Shown: positions 11,885 to 21,070, counted from the first letter of the stretch. The stretch: DNA of 64,000 bases from Rhizobium sp. Root1212 (GCF_001424985.1 NZ_LMDA01000010.1:1-64000); one strand, 5' to 3'. Notes: generated by a model not told the origin, from the sequence alone. Translations and numbers: made by a program.

Positions 11885-13138
11885 TCAACTCTTATCGAGA
11901 CCGTAGACAGAATGCAAAGTACGAACGGCCAATTCGGCATAAGCACCGTCGATCAGGATGGAAATCTTGATTTCCGAGGTGGTGATCGCCTTGATGTTGA
12001 TGCCTTTTTCGGCAAGTGCCCGGAAAGCGGACGCAGCCACGCCGGCGTGGCTGCGCATGCCGATGCCGATGACCGAGACTTTGACGAGGCCCGATTCGTT
12101 CTGGATAACGTCGAAACCGATCTTGTCCTTGGCTTCGCCGAGCACCTTCATCGCCTTGTCGACGTCGGTTGACGGCACGGTGAAGGTCATGTCGGTCTTG
12201 GAGCCGTCTTCCGAAATGTTCTGGACGATCATGTCGACATTGATGTGCGCTTCGGCCAGCGGTCCGAAGATCGCGGCCGAGACGCCCGGCCGGTCGGCGA
12301 CGCGCCGCAGCGAAATCTGCGCTTCATCCTTGGCATAGGCGATGCCGGTCACGACTTCCTGTTCCACGATCTCATCCTCATCACAAATCAGCGTACCGGG
12401 GGGATTGAAGAAATCGCCCATGCCCGGCGCATCGGGGTCTTCGAAACTGGAGCGCACGAAGGTACGAACCTTGTGCACCATTGCAAGCTCGACCGAGCGG
12501 ACCTGCAGGACCTTGGCGCCGAGGGAGGCCATTTCGAGCATTTCCTCGAAGGCAATCTTCTTCATGCGCCGCGCCTTGGGCTCGATGCGCGGATCGGTCG
12601 TGTAGACGCCATCGACGTCGGTATAGATGTCGCAGCGATCAGCCTTGACGGCCGCCGCAATCGCAACCGCCGAGGTATCGGAACCGCCGCGGCCCAGCGT
12701 CGCGATGCGGTTGTCCGGGCCGAGCCCCTGGAAGCCGGCGATGACAGCCACCTGGCCTTCCTTGAATCGGCGGATGAGGTCCGTGCCGTCGATATCGAGG
12801 ATGCGGGCGGCGCCGTGGGCGTTGTCGGTGCGGATCGGGATCTGCCAGCCCTGCCAGGAGCGGGCATTAATGCCGATATGCTGCAGCGCGATGGCGAGGA
12901 GACCGGAGGTCACCTGCTCGCCGGAAGCGACGACCGCGTCGTATTCACGGGCGTCATGCATCGGGGAAGCGTCGCGCGTCCAGGCAACGAGTTCATTGGT
13001 CTTGCCGGACATGGCCGAGACGACGACGGCAACTTCGTGGCCGGCATCGACCTCACGTTTCACATGGCGGGCGACGTTGCGAATGCGATCCATATCCGCG
13101 ACGGACGTTCCGCCGAATTTCATGACGATGCGTGCCAT
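11885..13138 (-). CDS. lysC: Aspartate kinase
   Basis: A 417-residue aspartokinase. The N-terminal kinase domain begins MARIVMKFGGTSV (nucleotide-binding KFGGTS at 7-12), and two ACT domains occupy about 265-410. It phosphorylates aspartate, the first step to lysine, threonine, methionine and diaminopimelate; the ACT pair implies allosteric control by lysine and/or threonine. AGAGG lies just upstream of the ATG. The gap to ptsP is 89 bases, so the two may be co-transcribed. Confidence 0.97.
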   Translation of the reverse strand: MARIVMKFGGTSVADMDRIRNVARHVKREVDAGHEVAVVVSAMSGKTNELVAWTRDASPMHDAREYDAVVASGEQVTSGLLAIALQHIGINARSWQGWQIPIRTDNAHGAARILDIDGTDLIRRFKEGQVAVIAGFQGLGPDNRIATLGRGGSDTSAVAIAAAVKADRCDIYTDVDGVYTTDPRIEPKARRMKKIAFEEMLEMASLGAKVLQVRSVELAMVHKVRTFVRSSFEDPDAPGMGDFFNPPGTLICDEDEIVEQEVVTGIAYAKDEAQISLRRVADRPGVSAAIFGPLAEAHINVDMIVQNISEDGSKTDMTFTVPSTDVDKAMKVLGEAKDKIGFDVIQNESGLVKVSVIGIGMRSHAGVAASAFRALAEKGINIKAITTSEIKISILIDGAYAELAVRTLHSVYGLDKS

Positions 13139-13410
13139 ATGCCTCTACCAGTAGAATACCGCGGGCGCCCGCGCCTGCGAGGAAGTTGGCGGTCTCTTAG
13201 CGAAATTGTCCGGCAGGCGCAACGGCTGAAAAGAAGAGAGGTGGCGGAAGGATTTTTTGTGATGGATTTTACCGCGGCCGCGCAATAAACCGTCACATTG
13301 CTCGCCCCACAAAAGACCGACCATGTTGGCAACCGGCCTGCGGGATCATAAGCTCTGCCTGCCGGTTTTCGAGGAAGACGCATTTCACGCAACCGGAGAG
13401 GAGGTTTGGC

Positions 13411-14163
13411 ATGCATGAAGCCCTGCTGTCGCTTGGCGTTGCGATTGCGCTTTGCGTCGCGTCCATAGGCTCGCTGCTTCTTTATCCGAAGCTTCATGTG
13501 CGGCATCGGGATGAGGAAACCAACCTCGTCGTCCGTCTCGTCGCCAATCTTTTCGTGGTCATGGCATCGCTTGCCTTCGGGCTGATGATCAACTCCTCGA
13601 AAAACACCTTCGAGAATATCGATGCCAATGTGCATTCCTACGCGACCAACCTGATCCTGCTCGATCAAAGCCTCAGAAGTTATGGGCTGGGAGGAGATGC
13701 GGGTCGCCAGAGCCTGATCGCCTATGTCGAGGAGGCCATTCGCAACCCGATCCGCGCTGACAACGATCCGCTGGCGCCCGATTCCGCCCAGATCCGGCTG
13801 GACAATCTCGGCCAGACGCTGTTTGCCCTGACGGCGCAGGAGCCCTTCCACCAGTCGCTGCTGACGGAAATCCGGGCGCAATACAACAGAATCGTCGAAC
13901 AGCGATGGGCGCTCGCCGAGCAATCCGAGGGCGTCATCCCCTCGCCGGTGATCGCGCTGCTGATTGCGTGGCTCGTGCTGATTTTCGGCAGCTACGGATA
14001 TCGCGCGCCCAGAAACGGCATCGTCATCGTGATGTTCCTGGGCTCGGCAGCCCTCATCGGCCTGTCGATCTATGTGGTTCTCGACATGGATATCCCGTTC
14101 GAAGGCATCATCCAGATATCCGATGCGCCTTTGCACCGCGCCCTTGCCGAAATGTCCCGATAG
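13411..14163 (+). CDS. DUF4239 (bestrophin-like) membrane protein
   Basis: A 250-residue integral membrane protein with predicted segments at about 4-26, 42-62, 175-198 and 206-228 and a central soluble domain (65-170), the layout of DUF4239/bestrophin-like proteins. Members are uncharacterised; an anion-channel-like role is only a fold-based suggestion. GGAGAGGAGG lies about eight bases upstream of the ATG. It is convergent with the glycerophosphodiesterase gene, separated by 17 bases. Confidence 0.85.
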   Translation: MHEALLSLGVAIALCVASIGSLLLYPKLHVRHRDEETNLVVRLVANLFVVMASLAFGLMINSSKNTFENIDANVHSYATNLILLDQSLRSYGLGGDAGRQSLIAYVEEAIRNPIRADNDPLAPDSAQIRLDNLGQTLFALTAQEPFHQSLLTEIRAQYNRIVEQRWALAEQSEGVIPSPVIALLIAWLVLIFGSYGYRAPRNGIVIVMFLGSAALIGLSIYVVLDMDIPFEGIIQISDAPLHRALAEMSR

Positions 14164-14180
14164 CCGCCGCAATCCCGTCC

Positions 14181-15218
14181 TCAGTTCGTCAGGTCATACG
14201 GGATCCGGTAGCCGTTCGCTTCCAGCCACTTGATCGCCGCTGCCGGTTCGTCGGTCTGGAGGATGGTGACGCCGCGGTCGATCCAGAAGCCGTAGCTGTC
14301 TTCCGGGCGGTTGTCGCGCACCGCGAGTTCATCGCCGCGGCCGCCGGCGAGCATGCCGGGCGGGCGGTTGACGATCGGATAGGTGTTTGCCCACATGTGC
14401 CAGTTGCCGTTGATGGCGGCTGCATGGGCCTTGGCGCTGAAGAGCGGGCCGCCCTTGTCGGTCAGCGGTGCGTCGTCCTTGTGCCAGTTGATCAACTCGG
14501 CGGCCGGCGCGGAAAAGGCCGATGTCGCGCGATCCATGAAGCCGGCATTGTCGATGGCATCATCCGCCAGGATCGGCATGAAGGTCACGTCGTCGCCGAC
14601 GGTGTTCATGACGGCGCGCACCTCGTCGATGCGCTTGGCGCTCCAGAGGTTTTCCTTCATCACGATCTGATGGGCGGCACCGATGGCGCGGGCTTCGGCT
14701 GCGACGTCGGGCAGGATCTCCGGTCCGAGCTTGTTGTCGATATTGACGAGGATCTGGTCCTTGGCGACGGCCAGCAGTTCCGAAAGGGTCGGTACGACCT
14801 CGTCGCTGATCTCGCCGGTGCCTTCGGTGACCAGATGGCATTTGCGCAGTTCGGCGAGCGTATAGGTATCGGCTTCGCCGCGGCAGGTGGTGGTGCGGTC
14901 GAGCCAGCTGTCGTGCATGACGATAAGCTTGCCATCGGCGGATTTGCGCACGTCCAGCTCCACCATTTCCGCCCCCAAGGCAATCGAGCGCCGGATGGCG
15001 GCGCGGGAATTTTCCGGCAGGATGGTAACGCCGTTTTCCTTCCACCCGGTGCGGTGGGCGACGACCATCACGTGCTGGCGCCAATTGTTAGCATGCTTGA
15101 AGCGGTCGAGGATCAAGCGCGCCCGGCTCGTATCGGCCGCCTGGACCGAAAGCGCGTGGGCGGCGAGCCCACAGGCGGCAAAAAGCGTCACGGTGGCGAT
15201 TGCAAGCATCCGGCGCAT
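14181..15218 (-). CDS. Periplasmic glycerophosphodiester phosphodiesterase family protein
   Basis: A 345-residue protein with a signal peptide (first ~28 residues, positive start, hydrophobic core, cleavage near AQA/AD). The GDPD TIM-barrel signatures follow: VVAHRTGWKENGVTILPENS, an acidic EMVELDVRKSADG pair and HDSWLDRTTT. It probably hydrolyses glycerophosphodiesters in the periplasm to glycerol-3-phosphate and an alcohol. The C-terminus (VTILQTDEPAAAIKWLEANG) matches the family barrel end. Substrate preference cannot be read from the sequence. Confidence 0.93.
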   Translation of the reverse strand: MRRMLAIATVTLFAACGLAAHALSVQAADTSRARLILDRFKHANNWRQHVMVVAHRTGWKENGVTILPENSRAAIRRSIALGAEMVELDVRKSADGKLIVMHDSWLDRTTTCRGEADTYTLAELRKCHLVTEGTGEISDEVVPTLSELLAVAKDQILVNIDNKLGPEILPDVAAEARAIGAAHQIVMKENLWSAKRIDEVRAVMNTVGDDVTFMPILADDAIDNAGFMDRATSAFSAPAAELINWHKDDAPLTDKGGPLFSAKAHAAAINGNWHMWANTYPIVNRPPGMLAGGRGDELAVRDNRPEDSYGFWIDRGVTILQTDEPAAAIKWLEANGYRIPYDLTN

Positions 15219-15311
15219 CAGCGGTTTCCCTGGCCATCAACGATGCCAAGGCGGATAGATGACTCGGATGACATGCCGGTGAAGCGGCGATGACACCTTG
15301 ATGAAGGCGGC

Positions 15312-15770
15312 CTATTTGAACATGCCCTCCCGCAGGTTGATGCCATGTTCCAGCCAGGCCTTCAGGCAGCACAGCATCTGCATCCAGCCCTGGCAGTTGC
15401 CGTAGGAGGCTTTGAGGCCACCGGGCGTTTCGCGCCAGCCCTCCTCCGTGATGGTGACTAGTGTGCGCCCATCCTCCAGCGCCTCGAACCCGATGGTGAC
15501 GGTGGTATCGTAAGGTGCCCCGGCATCCGGGCCTTCGTTCGCGCCCCATTGGAAGGCGAGTTTTTCGTTTGGCACGGCGTCGATGATACGGACGGGGAAT
15601 TCACCGGGGAAATCATGGAACGACCAAGTGACGGTCGTTCCCTTTTCCATGCGGCCGCGCGCGCCGCCGGTGGTGAAGTAGCGTGACAGTTTCGCGGGAT
15701 CGGCCACCGCCTCGAAGACTTCGGCCACGGGTTTTGCAATGCGGCCGGATACGTTGAATGTCAGTTCCAT
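15312..15770 (-). CDS. SRPBCC/AHSA1 family protein
   Basis: A 152-residue protein of the START/SRPBCC fold; the N-terminal MELTFNVSGRIAKPVAEVFE and C-terminal GWMQMLCCLKAWLEHG helix are typical of AHSA1-like (activator of Hsp90 ATPase homologue) proteins that bind hydrophobic ligands. GGAGGA lies eight bases upstream of the ATG at 15770. It follows the HxlR regulator by 19 bases on the same strand, so the two are probably one operon. Ligand unknown. Confidence 0.9.
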   Translation of the reverse strand: MELTFNVSGRIAKPVAEVFEAVADPAKLSRYFTTGGARGRMEKGTTVTWSFHDFPGEFPVRIIDAVPNEKLAFQWGANEGPDAGAPYDTTVTIGFEALEDGRTLVTITEEGWRETPGGLKASYGNCQGWMQMLCCLKAWLEHGINLREGMFK

Positions 15771-15789
15771 GATCCATTCCTCCCTGCTT

Positions 15790-16302
15790 TCAGTTGGTTT
15801 TTTCGCCCGAATGCCGGGCGACGACGGCGAGATAGGCGGCCTGCAACTCCGCCAGCACCGAGCGCGCGGGGCGTTCCGTACCGAGATGGATGAAGCGCAA
15901 CTCGTCCATGAAGGCATCCCACATATCAGGCCCGCCTTTTTCCAGAAGCTCGGCGCGGATCGACAGCGCTTCGGAAGGCTTCGTATGCCGCCGGCCCCAA
16001 GCGCCCATATGGGCGAGCAGCGGCAGAAGCTCGATGGAGGCTTCGGTGAGGCTGTAGATCGCCTTTTGCTTATGGCTGGGATCATCGACGCGCGACAGCA
16101 GGCCGTTCTGCACCAGCCGCTTCAGGCGGTCTGCGAGAACGTTGGAGGCGATGCCCTCCTCCGAACGGCTGAGCAATTCGCGGAAGTGGCGGCGGTTGCC
16201 GAACATCACGTCGCGGATCACAATCAGGCTCCAGCGGTCGCCGAGCATTTCCAGCGTCAGGTTGATCGGGCATCCCGAACGGTGGCCGTGGCTCGCATCC
16301 AT
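15790..16302 (-). CDS. HxlR family transcriptional regulator
   Basis: A 170-residue protein with an HxlR winged helix in the first ~105 residues (CPINLTLEMLGDRWSLIVIR with the characteristic N-terminal Cys, here Cys11). A C-terminal extension of about 60 residues follows, longer than minimal HxlR proteins. The Cys near the N-terminus often senses reactive electrophiles or oxidants. It is divergent from the glutathione S-transferase gene, and two direct repeats in the 86-base gap look like its operators. A role in electrophile or thiol stress is inferred from this pairing. Confidence 0.92.
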   Translation of the reverse strand: MDASHGHRSGCPINLTLEMLGDRWSLIVIRDVMFGNRRHFRELLSRSEEGIASNVLADRLKRLVQNGLLSRVDDPSHKQKAIYSLTEASIELLPLLAHMGAWGRRHTKPSEALSIRAELLEKGGPDMWDAFMDELRFIHLGTERPARSVLAELQAAYLAVVARHSGEKTN

Positions 16303-16317
16303 GGGGCATCTCCTTAT

Positions 16318-16368
16318 CCGGTTGCATTTTAGGAGCAGGCAGGCTACAAAACAACCGGTTGCATTTTA
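16318..16368. promoter_or_regulatory. Paired direct-repeat operator in HxlR-GST divergent promoter
   Basis: The 14-mer CCGGTTGCATTTTA occurs perfectly at 16318-16331 and 16355-16368, 37 bases apart in the same orientation, inside the divergent intergenic region. The location and perfect conservation suggest HxlR binding sites controlling both genes. Confidence 0.65.
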
Positions 16369-16388
16369 AAATCAGTTTGGAGGAAACG

Positions 16389-17048
16389 ATGACATTGCAG
16401 CTTTTCGCCCATCCTTTCTCGTCCTATTGCCAGAAGGCGCTGGTCGCCTTTTACGAAAACGACATTCCCTTCGAATGGCGCACGCTTTCGCCCGACCAGC
16501 CGGAAAACGGCGCCGAATGGAGCGCCGCGTGGCCGGTCAAGCGCATGCCGATGCTGAAGGATGGCGACAGGACCGTGCTGGAGGCGACCGTCATCATCGA
16601 ATACCTGCAGCTTGCCCATCCCGGCCCGGTGCGGCTTTTGCCCAAGAACGCCATGGATGCGCTGGAAACGCGGATGATGGACCGCTTCTTCGACTGCTAC
16701 ATCATGACCCCGATGCAGAAGATCGTCTTCAACGCCATCCGCCCGGAAGAGGACCGCGACCCCTACGGCGTCGAGGAGGCCAGACGGCTGATGGACGATG
16801 CCTATGGCTGGCTGGACGGCGTGATGGCGGAGCGCACCTGGGCGGCGGGCGAAGATTATAGCCTTGCCGATTGTGCCGCGTCTCCCTCGCTGTTCTATGC
16901 CGACTGGGTGCATGAGATCGATCCGCGTTTCGAGCATGTGCGCGCCTATCGCGCCCGGCTGCTGGAGCGGCCCTCCTTCGCCCGCGCCGTCGAGGAAGCC
17001 CGGCCCTATCGCAGCTTCTTTCCGCTCGGTGCGCCGGATCGGGATTGA
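16389..17048 (+). CDS. Glutathione S-transferase family protein
   Basis: A 219-residue cytosolic GST: thioredoxin-like N-terminal domain (1-80; MTLQLFAHPFSSYCQKALVA has a Ser/Cys-type active-site motif; the Glu-Ala-Thr at about 65-67 replaces the usual Glu-Ser of the glutathione site) and an all-helical C-terminal domain. It probably conjugates or reduces electrophiles with glutathione. GGAGGA lies six bases upstream of ATG 16389; the upstream ATG at 16359 falls inside the operator repeat. Divergent from the HxlR regulator. Confidence 0.93.
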   Translation: MTLQLFAHPFSSYCQKALVAFYENDIPFEWRTLSPDQPENGAEWSAAWPVKRMPMLKDGDRTVLEATVIIEYLQLAHPGPVRLLPKNAMDALETRMMDRFFDCYIMTPMQKIVFNAIRPEEDRDPYGVEEARRLMDDAYGWLDGVMAERTWAAGEDYSLADCAASPSLFYADWVHEIDPRFEHVRAYRARLLERPSFARAVEEARPYRSFFPLGAPDRD

Positions 17049-17121
17049 GCATAGCCTGAAGGCGAAGGCCGGGGATTGTGGGGGATGCCACGAGGGGGTC
17101 TCTTCGCGATTCCGGCGCCAG

Positions 17122-17178
17122 CCGCCCCCTCATCCGGCCCTGCGGGCCACCATCTCCCCGCTGGGGAGAAGGGAAAAA
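17122..17178 (+). repeat. Rhizobial intergenic palindrome, type B
   Basis: CCGCCCCCTCATCCGGCCCT followed by GCGGGCCACCATCTCCCCGC-TGGGGAGAAGGG. It lies between the convergent GST and pseudouridine-synthase genes, where it may serve as an end hairpin. Confidence 0.78.
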
Positions 17179-17186
17179 GGTCGGCC

Positions 17187-17993
17187 CTAGCCCGACTTGG
17201 TTCTGCTGCAGGCTTTTGCGATCAGCCGCCGCAGATCGGCGACTTCGGCTTCGGTGAGCGGCCGGACGGCACCCTTTTCCAGTTCGCCAAGAGCGAGATT
17301 GCCGATGGCGACGCGAACCAGACGCAGGCAGGCGATATCCAGCGCCTCCAGCATGCGGCGGATCTGGCGGTTCTTGCCTTCGTCGAGCACGATTTCGAGC
17401 CAGGAATTGCGGCCGCCCTCGCGCAGCTTGACGGCGCGGGTGGCGCGCAGGAATTCGCCGTTATCCTCCACGCCTTCGGTGAGGGCGGCGAGCATCGGCG
17501 CGTCGGCGATGGCGTCCATCTGCACGTGGTAGGTCTTGGAGACGTGGGTTTCGGGATCGAGCAGCGCCTGGGCGAATTCGGTATCGTTGGTGAAGAGCAG
17601 CAGGCCTTCGCTCGCCTTGTCGAGGCGGCCGACCGGGGAGAGATGGGCGTGGCCGGTGTCCTTGAGGCAATCGAACACCGTCGGGCGGCCTTCGGGATCA
17701 TGGCGGGTGGTGACCAGGCCGCGCGGCTTGTTCAGCATCAGATAGACGGGCGCTTCGGCGACGACCTGCTTGCCATCGACGGCGATGGTCGCCTGGGTGA
17801 GGTCGATCCAGCTTTCGGGATCGCGGATGACGCGGCCGGCGACGGTGACGCGGCCGGCGCGGATCAGTTCCTCGGCCTGGGTGCGCGAGCAGAAGCCGAG
17901 CTTGGACAGCGCTCGCGGCAGGGTGACCCGCTTGCCGGCGGGGGCGGCCTCGCGTTTGCGGGCCGGGGTCTGCCGCTTGCGGCCGTCTCTCAT
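17187..17993 (-). CDS. rRNA pseudouridine synthase (RsuA/RluB/E/F family)
   Basis: A 268-residue protein with a basic N-terminal tail (1-22), an S4 RNA-binding domain (about 23-75) and a pseudouridine synthase domain with the catalytic Asp in GRLDKASEGLLLFTND (Asp near 124). It isomerises a uridine in ribosomal RNA; whether it is RluB-, RluE- or RluF-like cannot be decided by eye. The gene begins four bases after ubiG ends, so the two are co-transcribed. Confidence 0.93.
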   Translation of the reverse strand: MRDGRKRQTPARKREAAPAGKRVTLPRALSKLGFCSRTQAEELIRAGRVTVAGRVIRDPESWIDLTQATIAVDGKQVVAEAPVYLMLNKPRGLVTTRHDPEGRPTVFDCLKDTGHAHLSPVGRLDKASEGLLLFTNDTEFAQALLDPETHVSKTYHVQMDAIADAPMLAALTEGVEDNGEFLRATRAVKLREGGRNSWLEIVLDEGKNRQIRRMLEALDIACLRLVRVAIGNLALGELEKGAVRPLTEAEVADLRRLIAKACSRTKSG

Positions 17994-17997
17994 GGGG

Positions 17998-18744
17998 TCA
18001 GGCCTGCAGCGGCCGCTTGGCGACGATCATGTAGTTGACGTCCATGTCCTTCGACAGGTTCCACTGGTTCGACAACGGGTTGAAGAAGACGCCGGTGCGG
18101 TCGGTGACCTCCATGCCGTTGGCCGTGATCGGCTTTTCCAGCTCTTCCGGGCGCACCAGTTTTTCATATTGATGGGTGCCGCGTGGCAGCCAGCGCAGCA
18201 CGTTTTCCGCCGCGAAGATGGCGAGCGCCGCCGCCTTGACCGTGCGGTTGATGGTAGCGACGAACATCAGGCCGCCGGGGCGCACCATCGAGGCGCAGGT
18301 GGTCATGAAGAACTCGACATCGGCGACGTGTTCGACCACTTCCATGTTCAACACGACATCGAAGGTTTCGCCGGCTTCCGCGAGCGATTCCGCCGTCACC
18401 GCGCGGTAATCGACCTGGACGCCGCTGCCACTCGCATGGGTTTGCGCGATGCGGATGTTCTTTTCCGAGGCATCGGCGCCGACGACTTCGGCGCCCATGC
18501 GGGCCATCGGCTCCGACAACAGGCCGCCACCGCAGCCGATATCGAGCAGGCGCAAGCCTTCGAGCGGTTTCGGGGCCTTCGGGTCGCGGCCGAAATTTGC
18601 CGCGACGCGGTCGCGGATATAGGCGAGGCGCACCGGATTGAATTTGTGCAGCGGCTTGAATTTTCCGCGCGGGTCCCACCATTCGGCGGCCATGGCAGAG
18701 AAACGGTCGACTTCCGCCTGATCGATGGTGCTGCGTTCGCTCAT
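17998..18744 (-). CDS. ubiG: Bifunctional 3-demethylubiquinol / polyprenyl-catechol O-methyltransferase UbiG
   Basis: A 248-residue SAM methyltransferase with [20 protein letters not shown] (motif I, near 67-76) and the UbiG-typical [19 protein letters not shown] start and [19 protein letters not shown] end. It performs both O-methylations in ubiquinone synthesis at the membrane. The ATG at 18744 has GGAGAAG five bases upstream; a longer frame upstream has no such site. Confidence 0.96.
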   Translation of the reverse strand: MSERSTIDQAEVDRFSAMAAEWWDPRGKFKPLHKFNPVRLAYIRDRVAANFGRDPKAPKPLEGLRLLDIGCGGGLLSEPMARMGAEVVGADASEKNIRIAQTHASGSGVQVDYRAVTAESLAEAGETFDVVLNMEVVEHVADVEFFMTTCASMVRPGGLMFVATINRTVKAAALAIFAAENVLRWLPRGTHQYEKLVRPEELEKPITANGMEVTDRTGVFFNPLSNQWNLSKDMDVNYMIVAKRPLQA

Positions 18745-18796
18745 GGGTCTTCTCCGTGATGGGACGAGGGTGAAGTCGGACGATCGGCTTAGAAAG

Positions 18797-19153
18797 TCAA
18801 GGGTCTGGCGCATCCGGGCGACAGCGATCGAGACGCAGGAGGCGAAAGCCGGTGCCGTCGATCAGGCCTTGGCGGAAGGTGTCCATCAGGCTTTCCAGTT
18901 CGGCAAAGTCCGCAGGCGAGGCGTTCGCGACGCAGAGCGGCAGTTTGGCGCAGGCTCGACCGGAAAGGCCGAGGGCCTGCTGGACCTTCAACTGGGCGGC
19001 AAGGCAGGGAGCATTCAGCATCGGGCCGGTGCAGACGCCGTCGCGCCGGCACTTGCGCCGCCAGCAAACGATATCGAGATGGCTGAGCAAAGCGCGCCAA
19101 TGGCGTTCATGATCGATGGCGCGGCGTTTTTCGTATGCGGTGAACTCGGTCAT
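18797..19153 (-). CDS. Conserved hypothetical protein
   Basis: A 118-residue, Cys-, Arg- and Leu-rich protein beginning [19 protein letters not shown], with CWRRKCRR near 30 and clustered Cys (CRRDGVC, APC, RAC, PLC) that could bind metal. GGAGACC lies upstream of the ATG. I recognise no domain. It precedes ubiG on the same strand by 52 bases and might be co-transcribed with it. Confidence 0.7.
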   Translation of the reverse strand: MTEFTAYEKRRAIDHERHWRALLSHLDIVCWRRKCRRDGVCTGPMLNAPCLAAQLKVQQALGLSGRACAKLPLCVANASPADFAELESLMDTFRQGLIDGTGFRLLRLDRCRPDAPDP

Positions 19154-19520
19154 GACGGTCTCCGTTCGGGCAGCCGCATGCCTTCACGCGGCGGGTTTCG
19201 CCCGTGGTTTGGGGATCAATCGGCCGGGACACATCGGGTGCCTCAGGGATTGGTAAAATGGTGACACGCGATGTGTCCCGTCTCGGCGGTTTTTACCTGC
19301 AACTCCGGTTTCTCTGCGAAAGCGGCTGTTTGGCCGTTTTCCTGTGTGCCCCACAGGCCTGCAGGCCCCTCCGATCGTGTCTGCGTTTCAAACACAGACC
19401 GAAGGCACCGGCCCCGCCTCGCCGGCAACGCTCTCCGGTGTATCCGATGGCGGGACGAGAGGAGTGTGGCACGGGCGGATGGGGCGGGGATTTGCGGGGA
19501 AAAAAATTTGGGGCGAACCT
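19154..19520. other. Intergenic region, no gene recognised
   Basis: About 370 bases without a supportable gene. Several GC-rich partial palindromes occur (for example around 19350-19372, GCCCCACAGGCCTGCAGGCCCC), but none has a T-run or clean long stem. Short open frames here lack ribosome sites and coding character. Confidence 0.4.
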
Positions 19521-19883
19521 CTAATCCGCCTGCATCAGCTCGATGCGATTGCCGAAGGGATCGCTGACATATCGCCGGGCGTAGCCTTCGAGCGGCTGAC
19601 CCGACACTGTTTCAAAACCAGCCGCTTCCAAGGCGGAGCAGAGGCGCGCGAGATCATCGACAAGGAGGCCGGGATGGGCCTTGCGGGCAGGCGTGAAATT
19701 CGGGTCGATGCCGAGGTGGATTTTGATGCCGCCGTGCCCGAACCAGCAGCCGCCCCGCACGACAAGATGGGGCGGCTTTTCCACTTCCTGCATTCCGAGA
19801 AGATCGCGATAGAACGTCCGGGCCGTGTCTTCCTGTCCGGCCGGCATGGCCAGCTGGATATGGTCAAGGCCGAGGATCGTCAT
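19521..19883 (-). CDS. VOC (glyoxalase/bleomycin-resistance) family protein
   Basis: A 120-residue single VOC domain. It starts GLDHIQLAMPAGQED with the family His, has LGMQEVEKPP, and ends GYARRYVSDPFGNRIELMQ, where the Glu is the usual C-terminal metal ligand. It probably works as a dimer binding a divalent metal; substrate unknown. AGGAG precedes the ATG at 19883. It lies 13 bases downstream of prmB on the same strand. Confidence 0.92.
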   Translation of the reverse strand: MTILGLDHIQLAMPAGQEDTARTFYRDLLGMQEVEKPPHLVVRGGCWFGHGGIKIHLGIDPNFTPARKAHPGLLVDDLARLCSALEAAGFETVSGQPLEGYARRYVSDPFGNRIELMQAD

Positions 19884-19896
19884 CGTGTCGCTCCTC

Positions 19897-20808
19897 TTAC
19901 TCCACCCCAAGCGCTTCGGCGGAAATCCAGAAGACCGAATCGTCCGCTTCCGTCGTTTCCAGCCAGAGGAAGTCGAGGTGGGGGAATTCGGCTTCGAGGA
20001 TTTCGCGGCCGCGGCCGATTTCGCAGATCATGCCGCCGCCGGGATTGAGGTGCTTGGGGGCTTCGGCGAGGATGATGCGGACGAGATCGAGGCCGTCGAC
20101 GCCGCCGTCATGGGCCATGGCCGGTTCGGCCAGGAATTCCGGCGGATATTCGTCCATCGCGACGTGATCGACATAGGGCGGGTTGGTGATGATCAGGTCG
20201 TAGGTCTTGCCCTGAAGCGGCGTGAAGAGATCGCCGTGGTAGAGGGTGACCTGCTGTTCGACGTCGTGTTCGTCGACATTGATCTTTGCGACTTCCAGCG
20301 CATCTTCCGAGAGATCGACGGCATCGACTTCGGCGTAGGGGAAGAATTTGGCCGCCAGAACGGCGAGGCAACCGGAGCCAGTGCAGATATCGACGGCGCT
20401 TTCGACGATCGACGGATCGGGCAGGAAGGACGAGCCTTCGGGATTGCCGTATTCGGCAAACAGGATTTCGCCGATATGGGAGCGCGGTACGATGACCCGC
20501 TCATCCACATGGAAGCGCACGCCCTGGATATAGGCGCGCCCGGTGAGATAGGACGACGGTTTGCGGGTGGTGACACGGGCTTCGATGCGCTCCGCGAGCA
20601 GCTTGCGCTCTTCCGGCAGAAGGCGGGCGTCGAGGAAGGGATCGAGCGTGTCGATCGGCAGTTCGAGACTGTCGAGCAGGAGATAGGCGGCGTCGTCCGT
20701 GGCGGTAGAGGTGCCGTGGCCGTAGCTGAGGTCGGCCGCGTTGAAACGGGAGATCGCGTAGCGCCAGTAATCGCGCAGGGTGACGAGTTCGCTGGTGATG
20801 TCGGTCAA
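19897..20808 (-). CDS. prmB: Ribosomal protein L3 N5-glutamine methyltransferase PrmB
   Basis: A 303-residue methyltransferase with the N-terminal helical domain, SAM motif VDICTGSGCLAVLAAKFFP, and NPPYVDHVAMDEYPPEF (NPPY). The PrmB-specific start (LRDYWRYAISRFNAADLSYGHG) and DEYPPEF separate it from PrmC, which is present elsewhere in this window. It methylates a glutamine of ribosomal protein L3 during 50S assembly. The upstream region has a facing pair of palindromic repeats. Confidence 0.96.
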   Translation of the reverse strand: MTDITSELVTLRDYWRYAISRFNAADLSYGHGTSTATDDAAYLLLDSLELPIDTLDPFLDARLLPEERKLLAERIEARVTTRKPSSYLTGRAYIQGVRFHVDERVIVPRSHIGEILFAEYGNPEGSSFLPDPSIVESAVDICTGSGCLAVLAAKFFPYAEVDAVDLSEDALEVAKINVDEHDVEQQVTLYHGDLFTPLQGKTYDLIITNPPYVDHVAMDEYPPEFLAEPAMAHDGGVDGLDLVRIILAEAPKHLNPGGGMICEIGRGREILEAEFPHLDFLWLETTEADDSVFWISAEALGVE

Positions 20809-20887
20809 GGTCGTCTCGCTTCGGGTTGTTGCGGCCTGGGTTTGCTGTAGGCGACCCCCGTTCGCAAGGCAAGCGGGGTGGCGGCAA

Positions 20888-20934
20888 TCCCTTCTCCCCC
20901 GCGGGGAGAAGGTGCCCGAAGGGCGGATGAGGGG
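20888..20934 (-). repeat. Rhizobial intergenic palindrome, type B (left of facing pair)
   Basis: TCCCTTCTCCCCCGCGGGGA then GAAGGTGCCCGAAGGGCGGATGAGGG. It faces the copy at 20961-21013, so the pair forms an interrupted palindrome of about 125 bases between DUF1178 and prmB. Confidence 0.8.
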
Positions 20935-20960
20935 GTTTCTCCGCTTGCTCAGAGCCAGCC

Positions 20961-21013
20961 GGCCCCCTCATCCGGCCTTTCAGGCCACCTTCTCCCCGCG
21001 GGGGAGAAGGGAA
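20961..21013 (+). repeat. Rhizobial intergenic palindrome, type B (right of facing pair)
   Basis: GGCCCCCTCATCCGGCCTTT then CAGGCCACCTTCTCCCCGCG-GGGGAGAAGGG. It is opposite in orientation to the 20888 copy and could pair with it in RNA or single-stranded DNA. Confidence 0.8.
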
Positions 21014-21070
21014 AACCCGGCCGCACGTAAGGGAGAGGGGACGACGGAGTGCGGCTCCGCGTCCGTGAGC

